Position numbers and translations under genes: made by a program. The notes beneath the pieces are model-generated. The model had not been told where the DNA came from. It ran no database searches and worked only from the letters and a program-made list of their open reading frames with translations. From Pluralibacter gergoviae ATCC 33028 = NBRC 105706 (GTDB lineage: Bacteria; Pseudomonadota; Gammaproteobacteria; Enterobacterales; Enterobacteriaceae): a DNA stretch of 64,000 nucleotides. Numbering within the stretch: position 1 is the stretch's first letter; every line of letters starts with the position of its first letter. This document shows positions 18,849-25,897 of this stretch, one piece after another. Where the stretch lies: positions 1 to 64,000 of the forward strand of contig NZ_BCZS01000001.1 in NCBI RefSeq assembly GCF_001598855.1. The letters run 5' to 3'.

Positions 18849-21082
18849 CGTGACTCTCCGGCGCGCAGCAGTTCCCCCAGCTGGGCATCGGTTACGCCCG
18901 CCTGCGCTAATAAGGTCGTCATAGACACCTGCAGCTCCCGCTGGCGCTGCAGTACGGCATCGAGGGTCTGCTGCGTTACGACGCCTTCATCGACTAAAAA
19001 TTTTCCCAGCGGCAGATTGCTGCGCTCGTGGCGCAGCAGCAGGGCGCTCATGGCGGAGTGGTTGATATGGCCAAGCGTGGTCAACACTTCGGCGAACAGC
19101 AACTGGCCGGAGACAAACGCCTGCCAAAGGCCGTCTGCCTGCGCAGCCGGGATCCATCCCTTAGCGGCAGCGGCCTGCAGCAGGGCACGATCGTCGCGAC
19201 CGCGGATGCGGGCGTACCAGTGGCGCAGTCCGGTGACCACCTGGCCCCGGGGGACGATAACGTAGCGAATGCGCAGCCCCATCTTACGCTCAAGGGCGGC
19301 CAGCGAGACCGGGTCGATTCCCTCCTCGCTGGCGACGGTGAGCGTACCGCCCTCCCGGGATAGCGGCAGTACCGCATAGCGCAGGGCAACGGTGGCGGGC
19401 ATGGTATCAATCAAATCGCGATCGATCTGCCAGGCGTCAATCGATGCGGTCTGCACGCCATTTTGTTCCGCCAGCGCGGCGGCGAGCTGAGGGGCGGTAA
19501 TCACGCCCTGGCTGAGCAGCGAGCCGCCCAGGCGCAGGCCAATTACGCGATGCGTCAGCCCGTGCTCAAGCTGCCCGGCGTTAATCACCCCCTGTTCAAG
19601 CAGGATTTGCCCCAGCGGGCGCAGGGCGCGATTTTCGCCGGTAACGCTGGGAAAATCGTGGGTAGTTTTATCCCACGCTACGCGCCGCGGGTCGCCGTGC
19701 TGGATCACCTGACGCAGGGCGCGCCAGTTGGCCATAAAGTTAATCAGGTTGCCCCAGAACAGGCGCAGTACCGACAGCAGGCCCTGCAGCAGCCCGTAGT
19801 AGGTGGTCACAAAAATGACGCGCTGGAGCATGCGGTTCACCATCAGCACAAAGTTGCACCACAGCAGGGTGACCAGCCACGGGCCGCCGGTGAAAATCGA
19901 CAGAAACTGCCACGCGTCCGGCCACAGGCGCTGGTAAATCAGCAGCAGTAGCAGCTGTATCATGACGATCATCGCCGCGAAGCTTAAAAAGTTGCTGATG
20001 GCCCCTTTGCGGTCGCGCCACAGGAAGTAGTTGAGAATCGGACTTTTTGTCCAGCGGTGGGTTTTAAAACCCTGAAAGACAATGCCGATGATCCAGCGGG
20101 ATTTCTGGCGCATGGCGGTGGTGAAGGTGTCGGGAAAATACTCTCTGACGCAGATAACCGACGCCGCGCGGCGGCTCTGTAGAAAGCGGCGGCGCTGCTT
20201 TCGCGCGTGTTCATCCACGACCGGAAAGCGGACAAAAATCTCGGTCATGCCCTTCGCCTTCAGGCGAAAGCCGATATCGTAATCTTCGGTCAGGCTCTGG
20301 ACGTCGAAGGCGATACCGTCGCCGTCCGCCAGCAGCGCCATCACCGCCCGGCGGCTGAAGCAGGTGCCGACTCCGGCGCTCGGTACCTGGCCGGCCAGCG
20401 CTTCGCGCACCAGCACGTCCTTACCGTGCAGCTCGGCAAATTCGTCGATGTAGGACATGCTGGTAAAGTGCGCCCACTCGCGCTCAAACGGATAGACCGG
20501 AATCTGAATCAGGTCCTTACGCTCTACCAGGTAGTTGAACAGGCGCAGCTCCATCGGCGAGATGACATCTTCCGAATCGTGCAGTATGAAGCCCGAAAAG
20601 GTGAAGTTGGCGCTGCGCTCGAACTGCGTGATGGCGTCGAGAATGTTATTCAGGCAGTCCGCCTTGCTGGTAGGGCCGGGGCGGGCGCAGACCACCTTAT
20701 GCACGTTGGGGAAGCGGGCGCAGACGTCATCGACATCGCGCTGGGTGTCGGGATCGTTAGGGTAGGTGCCAACGAAAATATGGTAGTTCTCGTAGTCCAG
20801 CGTCATCGCCGCAAGCTCTGCCATATTGCCAATCACACCGGTTTCGTTCCACGCGGGCACCATGATGGCCAGCGGCTTCTCATCCGGTTGGTACAGCGTG
20901 CGGTGATCCATCGGCTGATGGCGGCGGTAGACCGTGACGGCGCGGATAACCCGCCGACACCAGTAGATAACGTCGATAAATAAGTCATCTAATCCGCTGA
21001 TAAACATCATGATGGCGAGGGCTATCGCCACGACCTTCAGCCCATAAAGATAGGTTGAAAAAATATCTACAAACCCGATCAT
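18845..21082 (-). CDS. nfrB: c-di-GMP-responsive family 2 glycosyltransferase NfrB
   Basis: 745 residues, the E. coli length. N-terminal membrane segments flank a GT2 domain: AIMVPAWNE (72-80), HDSED (168-172, metal/sugar binding), LTEDYD (264-269, catalytic Asp region) and QKSRW (326-330, acceptor/translocation). Further helices at about 360-450 complete the membrane unit. The C-terminal part has an MshEN-type c-di-GMP domain with tandem motifs LGQILLEQGVI (490-500) and LGGSLLSQGVI (518-528), and a second similar set at about 660-740. In E. coli NfrB makes an N-acetylmannosamine-containing surface glycan when c-di-GMP is high; that glycan is the N4 phage receptor. First gene of the operon. 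Confidence 0.94.
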   Translation of the reverse strand: MIGFVDIFSTYLYGLKVVAIALAIMMFISGLDDLFIDVIYWCRRVIRAVTVYRRHQPMDHRTLYQPDEKPLAIMVPAWNETGVIGNMAELAAMTLDYENYHIFVGTYPNDPDTQRDVDDVCARFPNVHKVVCARPGPTSKADCLNNILDAITQFERSANFTFSGFILHDSEDVISPMELRLFNYLVERKDLIQIPVYPFEREWAHFTSMSYIDEFAELHGKDVLVREALAGQVPSAGVGTCFSRRAVMALLADGDGIAFDVQSLTEDYDIGFRLKAKGMTEIFVRFPVVDEHARKQRRRFLQSRRAASVICVREYFPDTFTTAMRQKSRWIIGIVFQGFKTHRWTKSPILNYFLWRDRKGAISNFLSFAAMIVMIQLLLLLIYQRLWPDAWQFLSIFTGGPWLVTLLWCNFVLMVNRMLQRVIFVTTYYGLLQGLLSVLRLFWGNLINFMANWRALRQVIQHGDPRRVAWDKTTHDFPSVTGENRALRPLGQILLEQGVINAGQLEHGLTHRVIGLRLGGSLLSQGVITAPQLAAALAEQNGVQTASIDAWQIDRDLIDTMPATVALRYAVLPLSREGGTLTVASEEGIDPVSLAALERKMGLRIRYVIVPRGQVVTGLRHWYARIRGRDDRALLQAAAAKGWIPAAQADGLWQAFVSGQLLFAEVLTTLGHINHSAMSALLLRHERSNLPLGKFLVDEGVVTQQTLDAVLQRQRELQVSMTTLLAQAGVTDAQLGELLRAGESR

Positions 21083-22039
21083 TGAACCACCAGACCCGCT
21101 GACATAAATTTACAGAAGTGCGCGGTAGAGTACATCAATTAGTGTTATATGTCGCAATAAATGATTTTGTATTTTTTATGTATCAAAAAAATAGCGTTAA
21201 TGTAGAGATAAAGGCCGTGTAGTTTGATTTCTGCGACACATGATGCTTATGTGTTCTGCTGGTTAAATCATCATCCAGATGGCCGCGTGTCGAAAAATGT
21301 CCACTTTACTGTAATTATGGTATAGGTCGAGCATTGCGCCGGATGCGCGCTGGCTATTTAATGAACAAATTAATCAGGATCGATGAAAATAATGAACATC
21401 TCTTTTAAATGTATTTTACAGCTGCAAATAAACCTCATGTCATTTATATAACTGAAAAGCTTAATCAATAATTAAAAGGAATAAGTGGGAGCGACGGTGC
21501 GAGTCGCGCTGTGCTGGAAGGTTTTAATTCGCCGGGCAATAGCGGAAGCCAGTGACTGCGGGAGATAGAATACCGCACTGGACTCAGCGGCTATTGGACA
21601 ATAAGACTGGAGATGCGGTATAAAAAGAGGCTATACTTTTATTGATAATTATGGCGTTAATGCAGCGGTATCGGATGTGGTTTTTGAATAAAAATTGACC
21701 CGATAAACTATTTTTTGCGGGGTGTTGCGATTACTTTCGCTCCTCGCGTTATCATGACGCGTTTACAATCCCCACTTCCGGTGTAGCCTCTTACCCGCTC
21801 CCTTCATGATATGAATTTACTTCTCCATTTAGTAATATGAACACTCAATAATAACGCGCAGTCATAGTCCCGCTGGCAATAGCGAGAGTAATGTCTCTTA
21901 ACTTTTATTCATCAAAATTAATATTCCCTCTTCACATTTCTCTCGCATAGGTAGAAAATCGATCGCTGAAGCAGCCCTGATTGTTCTCCTGTTCAGCGCC
22001 GCTGCTTTATTCGAAATTTTAAAAGGAATTATCGCTATC
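21083..22039. other. 957-bp AT-rich spacer between divergent nfrB and lipoprotein operons
   Basis: Much richer in A+T than its surroundings; it must hold the start signals of both operons. Noted elements: perfect inverted repeat ACACAT-N7-ATGTGT (21236-21254) on the nfrB side; hairpin ATAAAAAG/CTTTTAT (21620-21642); inverted repeat CGCGT-N7-ACGCG near 21753-21769; and a GTG-started 27-codon ORF (21485-21568) with a good AAAAGGA upstream. The strings TAAAAGGAAT recur at about 21475, 22020 and 22715 as ribosome-binding contexts. No gene remnant could be recognised. Confidence 0.5.
21236..21254. repeat. Inverted repeat in the nfrB leader region
   Basis: ACACAT and ATGTGT, a perfect 6-bp pair with a 7-bp spacer, 154 bp upstream of nfrB. 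It may be an operator or a leader hairpin. No regulator can be assigned. Confidence 0.4.
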
Positions 22040-22717
22040 ATGTTTAAAAAAACAGTTGTAGGCTCACTCTGCCTCAGCGCGCTGGTGCTTGGCGGCTGTG
22101 CGACAGAGTCTTCGCGCTCGCTTGAAGTGGCTAAAGTCGCCACCTATCAACAGCCGTGGCAGGGGCAGCGCAGCCCGATCGCCGTGGGGAAATTTGATAA
22201 CCGCTCTGACTACATGAACGGCATATTTTCCGACGGCGTTGACCGTCTCGGCAACCAGTCAAAAACCATTCTGATTACCCACCTGCAGCAGACCGGCCGC
22301 TTCAGCGTGCTTGACCGCATGAACACCCAGGAAATTAAGGCCGAAGCCGGCATCAGCGGGAAAAGCCAGCAGATTAAGGGCGCGAGCTGGGTGATAACCG
22401 GCGACGTGACGGAGTTTGGCCGCAAAGAGACCGGCGATAGAGCGCTGTTCGGCATTCTCGGTCGCGGCAAGTCGCAGGTGGCCTATGCCAAGGTAGCGCT
22501 GAACGTCGTCAATGTCAGAACCTCAGAAGTTGTATTTTCGTCGCAGGGCGCCGGGGAATATGAATTATCGAATCGCGAAATTATCGGCTTCGGCGGCACC
22601 GCCAGCTATGACTCAACGCTGAATGGCAAGGTGCTTGACCTGGCCATTCGTGAAGCCGTGAATAACCTCGTCGCCGGTATCGATAACGGCAGCTGGAATC
22701 CGTCTAACGTTAATTAA
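22040..22717 (+). CDS. CsgG/HfaB-family outer-membrane lipoprotein
   Basis: 225 residues. A lipoprotein signal ends at LVLGGC (lipidated Cys20, then Ala, so outer-membrane sorting). The body resembles the CsgG/HfaB fold: SPIAVGKFDNRSDYM, a helix-rich LITHLQQTGRFSVLDRMN, SWVITGDVTEFGRK and KVALNVVNVRTSEVVFS. CsgG is the curli secretion pore, but at 225 residues with no curli genes nearby this is the shorter branch found with DUF4810 and DUF799 lipoproteins; its function is not known. First gene of a three-lipoprotein operon facing away from nfrB. TAAAAGGAA precedes the ATG. Confidence 0.85.
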   Translation: MFKKTVVGSLCLSALVLGGCATESSRSLEVAKVATYQQPWQGQRSPIAVGKFDNRSDYMNGIFSDGVDRLGNQSKTILITHLQQTGRFSVLDRMNTQEIKAEAGISGKSQQIKGASWVITGDVTEFGRKETGDRALFGILGRGKSQVAYAKVALNVVNVRTSEVVFSSQGAGEYELSNREIIGFGGTASYDSTLNGKVLDLAIREAVNNLVAGIDNGSWNPSNVN

Positions 22718-22729
22718 AAGGAATTAAAT

Positions 22730-23089
22730 ATGTCGCCATTCAATAAGTCCGCGTGCGCCGCGGCCGTATTACTGCTGGCCGGCTGTTCGACGAACAAGCC
22801 GCAGGAGATTTATACCTGGGGTGACTATCAGGATACGATTTACCAGTACTACAACCATGAAAGTAGTCCTCAGGAGCAGATTGCCGCGCTGCAAAAGCTG
22901 ATTGAGCAGGCGCGCGCGGCCAATAAGCCCGTGCCGCCGGGCGTTCACGCCCAACTCGGCATGTTGTACGGCAATACCGGTAATAGCGGACTGGCGCGCG
23001 CAGAATTTAACGCTGAGAAAACGCAGTATCCGGAATCAGCGGCCTATATTAATTTCCTGCTGGCTAAAAAAGAGAGGGAGGTAAAATGA
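22730..23089 (+). CDS. DUF4810 outer-membrane lipoprotein
   Basis: 119 residues with a lipobox LLAGC (Cys19, followed by Ser). The mature protein is small and helical: YTWGDYQDTIYQYYNHESS, then a repeat-like region PPGVHAQLGMLYGNTGNSGLARAEFNAEK that reads as one TPR unit. It is 12 bp after the CsgG-like gene and overlaps the DUF799 gene by 4 bp (ATGA), so the three are made together and probably form a complex. No biochemical function is established. Confidence 0.85.
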   Translation: MSPFNKSACAAAVLLLAGCSTNKPQEIYTWGDYQDTIYQYYNHESSPQEQIAALQKLIEQARAANKPVPPGVHAQLGMLYGNTGNSGLARAEFNAEKTQYPESAAYINFLLAKKEREVK

Positions 23090-23751
23090 AAGGATTATTT
23101 ACACTCGCGGCCCTGATGTTCACGCTGGTATTAACCGGCTGCTCGGGCAATAAAAAGCAGGCCACCGATTACTCCGCCTTCAGAGAGAGCAAGCCGCGCA
23201 GCATTCTGGTGCTGCCGCCGCAGAACGACTCGCCGGACGTGAAGGGCAGTTACGGCTTCCTGAGCACCGTCACCCTGCCGCTCGCCGAGTCGGGCTACTA
23301 TGTTTTTCCGGTGGCGGTAGTGGATGAAACGTTTAAGCAAAACGGCGTGACTAACCCCAAAGATATCAGCGCGATCCCGCTGAAAAAGCTGCACGAGATC
23401 TTCGGCGCCGACGCGGTGATGTACATCACCGTCGAGCAGTACGGCACCTCGTATCAGGTAGTGAACAGCGATACGCGCGTCACCGCCACGGCGCGGCTGG
23501 TGGATTTGCGCTCCGGTAAGCAGCTGTGGTCCGGCGGCGCTACCGCATCAAGTAATGAAGGCAATAACAGCAACACCGGCGGCCTGCTCGGCGTTCTGCT
23601 GAACGCGGCGATTACCCAGATCTCCGATTCGGCCACCGATAAGGCCTACGACATTGCGAAAATTACCGCCGTGAGGATGTTTACCGCCGGCACCGACGGC
23701 AAGCTGCTCTATGGTCCCCGTTCGCCGAAATACGGGCAGAGCGTACAGTAA
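23086..23751 (+). CDS. DUF799 (GNA1162-type) outer-membrane lipoprotein
   Basis: 221 residues. The lipobox is LVLTGC (Cys19, then Ser). The N-terminal part of the mature protein (PRSILVLPPQNDSPDVKGSYG) and TATARLVDLRSGKQLWSGGA are typical of DUF799, the family of the meningococcal surface antigen GNA1162, whose fold is related to the TolB N-terminal domain. A Gly/Asn-rich loop (NEGNNSNTGGLLG) precedes a C-terminal helix. Last gene of the operon; a GC-rich hairpin follows. An export or envelope-assembly role together with the CsgG-like partner is plausible but unproven. Confidence 0.86.
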   Translation: MKGLFTLAALMFTLVLTGCSGNKKQATDYSAFRESKPRSILVLPPQNDSPDVKGSYGFLSTVTLPLAESGYYVFPVAVVDETFKQNGVTNPKDISAIPLKKLHEIFGADAVMYITVEQYGTSYQVVNSDTRVTATARLVDLRSGKQLWSGGATASSNEGNNSNTGGLLGVLLNAAITQISDSATDKAYDIAKITAVRMFTAGTDGKLLYGPRSPKYGQSVQ

Positions 23752-23766
23752 GGGCTGAGAAACAGG

Positions 23767-23787
23767 GGCCGCCGCGCGTCGGCGGCC
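23767..23787 (+). terminator. Hairpin after the three-lipoprotein operon
   Basis: GGCCGCC-N7-GGCGGCC, a perfect 7-bp GC stem followed by TTCATTCATT, 15 bp after the DUF799 stop. The T-tract is poor, so termination may be weak. Confidence 0.6.
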
Positions 23788-23838
23788 TTCATTCATTCGG
23801 GCCAGCGTGATGCAGCAGAAGGGGAGATGAAGCGAAAA

Positions 23839-23913
23839 TGGCGCTCCCTGCAGGAATCGAACCTACAACTAGCCCTTAGGAGGGGCTCGTTATATCCATT
23901 TAACTAAGGGAGC
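23839..23913 (-). tRNA. argW: tRNA-Arg (anticodon CCU)
   Basis: A 75-nt minus-strand tRNA: acceptor GCTCCCT/AGGGAGC, D-arm with TTAAATGGATATAAC, anticodon stem-loop GAGCCCCTCCTAAGGGCT (anticodon CCU, arginine AGG codon), T-arm GGTTCGATTCC and encoded CCA. It matches E. coli argW closely except in the acceptor stem. argW is a known integration site for prophages. Its 3' end faces the lipoprotein/nfr segment, the side on which an integrated island would lie. Confidence 0.95.
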
Positions 23914-23924
23914 GAAGCGGCGGG

Positions 23925-23953
23925 ATTATAACGTTTTTTACCCCGCCCGTTAA
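23925..23953 (-). promoter_or_regulatory. argW promoter
   Basis: On the minus strand TTAACG (23953-23948), a 17-bp spacer and TATAAT (23930-23925), then CCCGCCGC as discriminator, twelve bases before the tRNA 5' end. Confidence 0.75.
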
Positions 23954-23983
23954 GCACCTGCCGCCCGATCGCTCAAACTATCG

Positions 23984-24904
23984 TCATTTCATCCCTGACT
24001 TACCATTTTCCTCGCGCTGCGCCTTCGCTTCGGCCTTGCGCTGGGTGCTCATATCGTTGCGGATCTGCGCGTGGCTCAGCAGGGCGAAGATAAAGGTGCC
24101 GCCGCAGATGTTGCCCGCCAGCGTCGGCAGCGCGAACGGCCAGAAGAAGTCCTGCCACGGCAGCGCGCCGGTAAATACCAGATAGAGGATCTCAATAGTG
24201 CCCACAATAATGTGCGTCGTGTCCGCCACGGCAATCAGCCAGGTCATCAGCACAATGACCGCCAGCTTTGCCGGGCCGGCGGCGGGGAACATCCATACCA
24301 TGGTGGCGACCAGCCAGCCGGAGATAATCGCTTTGGTAAACATCTCGGTCGGACTGTTCTCCATCACCTTCATGCCGATGTTGTAAAAGGCGTCGCGGGT
24401 GGCCTCATCAAAAACCGGCATATAGCCAAACGCCCAGGCGGCGATAGCGGTGCCGATCATATTCCCCAGCAGCACCACGCCCCACAGACGCAGCAGCAGC
24501 ATCACGTTGCTGGCGGTGGGATTTTGCATCACCGGCAGCACCGGCGTGATGGTGTTTTCGGTAAACAGCTGCTGATGGGCCATGATGACAATAATGAAGC
24601 CGAAGGTGTAGCCTACGCTCTCCAGCAGGATGCCGCCCGGCACGCCTTCCAGATGGACGTGGAAAAGGCCTTTTGCCAGCAGCGATGCCCCCATTGAGAT
24701 CCCGGCGGCAATGGCGGACCACAGCAGGGCCCAGGCATCGCGCTCAAGCTCTTTCTCGCCCTCCTGGCGGATATGCTCGTGGGTAGCCATCGCCCGGGAA
24801 GGGAGATGCTCCTCATCGACTTCTATCTTCTCCCCGCGCTTGTTCTCTTCGCTGTCGACTTCCTGCTGCTCGTCGTACTGCTGGTTGTCCGCATTATCCT
24901 TCAT
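23984..24904 (-). CDS. yfdC: FNT-family inner-membrane channel YfdC
   Basis: 306 residues. A charged cytoplasmic N-terminus of about 60 residues is followed by six membrane segments of the formate/nitrite transporter fold with the repeated glycine-containing half-helices (SMGASLLAKGLF, ISGWLVATMVW, LAGNICGGTFIFAL). It matches E. coli YfdC along its length. The real substrate is not known; the family conducts small monovalent anions such as formate. AGGAAGG precedes the ATG. It stands alone between argW and mlaA, divergent from mlaA. Confidence 0.93.
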   Translation of the reverse strand: MKDNADNQQYDEQQEVDSEENKRGEKIEVDEEHLPSRAMATHEHIRQEGEKELERDAWALLWSAIAAGISMGASLLAKGLFHVHLEGVPGGILLESVGYTFGFIIVIMAHQQLFTENTITPVLPVMQNPTASNVMLLLRLWGVVLLGNMIGTAIAAWAFGYMPVFDEATRDAFYNIGMKVMENSPTEMFTKAIISGWLVATMVWMFPAAGPAKLAVIVLMTWLIAVADTTHIIVGTIEILYLVFTGALPWQDFFWPFALPTLAGNICGGTFIFALLSHAQIRNDMSTQRKAEAKAQREENGKSGMK

Positions 24905-25074
24905 ACTACCTTCCTGTGATTATTGCCTTTTCATTAAGCGTAGCGGCTTTTCTTCCGGGGACTTAACGGCCATACTCTTATTTTTTTGCTGATACCATGA
25001 ATAGTTCCTACGCTTGTTTCAGAATATGTATAAAATTAGGAAATCTGCGATTGCCATCCTTCAGGGAGACTTTT

Positions 25075-25833
25075 ATGAATTTTCGTCTGTCAGCGCTCGC
25101 GCTGAGCTCGACACTGTTAATAGGTTGTGCCAGCTCGGCTGACCCGCAGCAGCAGGGACGTTCCGACCCGTTCGAAGGTTTTAACCGTACAATGTACGAT
25201 TTCAACTTCAATGTGCTGGATCCTTATGTTGTGCGCCCGGTCGCCGTGGCGTGGCGTGATTACATGCCGCAGCCCGCGCGCAACGGCCTGAGCAACTTTA
25301 CCAGCAACCTTGAAGAACCTGCCCAAATGGTCAACATGTTCCTGCAGGGCGACCCCTATCAGGGGATGGTTCACTTCACCCGCTTCTTCCTCAACACCAT
25401 TATCGGTCTTGGTGGTTTAATCGATGTTGCCGGTAAAGCAAACCCGACACTGCGGCGCGTAGAGCCGCACCGCTTCGGCAGCACAATGGGCCACTATGGC
25501 GTCGGCTATGGCCCTTATATGCAGCTGCCGTTCTACGGCAACTTCACGCCGCGTGAAGATGTCGGTGATATGGCGGATGATTTCTATCCGGTGCTCTCCT
25601 GGCTGACCTTGCCGATGACTATCGGTAAGTGGATGGTTGAAGGCATCGAAACCCGCGCCCAGCTGCTGGACTCCGACGGTCTGCTCAAGCAGTCTTCCGA
25701 TCCGTACATCATGGTGCGCGAAGCCTACTTCCAGAAACATGACTTTATTGCTAACGGCGGTAAGGTCAGCACTGAAGAGAATCCGAATGCGAAATCCCTT
25801 GAGGGCGATTTGAAGGATATTGATTCAGAATAA
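25075..25833 (+). CDS. mlaA: Outer-membrane lipoprotein MlaA (VacJ)
   Basis: 252 residues. The signal ends at LLIGC (lipidated Cys18). MlaA sits with the OmpF/OmpC porins and removes phospholipids from the outer leaflet of the outer membrane, passing them to MlaC in the periplasm. The conserved helices start DPFEGFNRTMYDFNFNVLD, with the FFLNTIIGLGGLIDVAGKA segment and the GHYGVGYGPYMQLPFYG stretch also present. The ATG at 25075 (GGGAG upstream) is preferred to an in-frame ATG 78 bp up that would bury the lipoprotein signal. It ends at a perfect bidirectional terminator facing fadL. Confidence 0.97.
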   Translation: MNFRLSALALSSTLLIGCASSADPQQQGRSDPFEGFNRTMYDFNFNVLDPYVVRPVAVAWRDYMPQPARNGLSNFTSNLEEPAQMVNMFLQGDPYQGMVHFTRFFLNTIIGLGGLIDVAGKANPTLRRVEPHRFGSTMGHYGVGYGPYMQLPFYGNFTPREDVGDMADDFYPVLSWLTLPMTIGKWMVEGIETRAQLLDSDGLLKQSSDPYIMVREAYFQKHDFIANGGKVSTEENPNAKSLEGDLKDIDSE

Positions 25834-25849
25834 TGTGCAGACGCTAAAT

Positions 25850-25881
25850 AAAAGAGGGAGCCGATATCGGCTCCCTCTTTT
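25850..25881. terminator. Bidirectional terminator between mlaA and fadL
   Basis: A perfect palindrome AAAAGAGGGAGCCGAT followed by its complement, with T residues beyond; it serves both converging genes. Confidence 0.93.
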
Positions 25882-25897
25882 TTCTTTTATGGGCTTA

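Noticed and set aside
16998-19265. A 755-codon open frame opposite nfrA/nfrB, and others of the same kind opposite dalD/dalK (61246-63528), mnmC (40300-42096), nupC (3162-4442) and ypdA (11815-13032)
   Set aside because: All lie antisense to recognised genes in GC-rich DNA, have Arg/Gln/Ala-rich low-complexity translations and no family resemblance or ribosome-binding site.
21361-21440. Short frames of 15 and 22 codons (MNKLIRIDENNEHLF; MKIMNISFKCILQLQINLMS...) in the nfrB spacer
   Set aside because: They are AT-rich, overlap each other, and have poor ribosome-binding contexts.
21900-22039. In-frame extension upstream of the CsgG-like gene reading a hydrophobic stretch (EAALIVLLFSAAALFEILKG)
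   Set aside because: It has no ATG, GTG or TTG start after the stop near 21900, and the ATG at 22040 gives a proper lipoprotein signal with a good ribosome-binding site.
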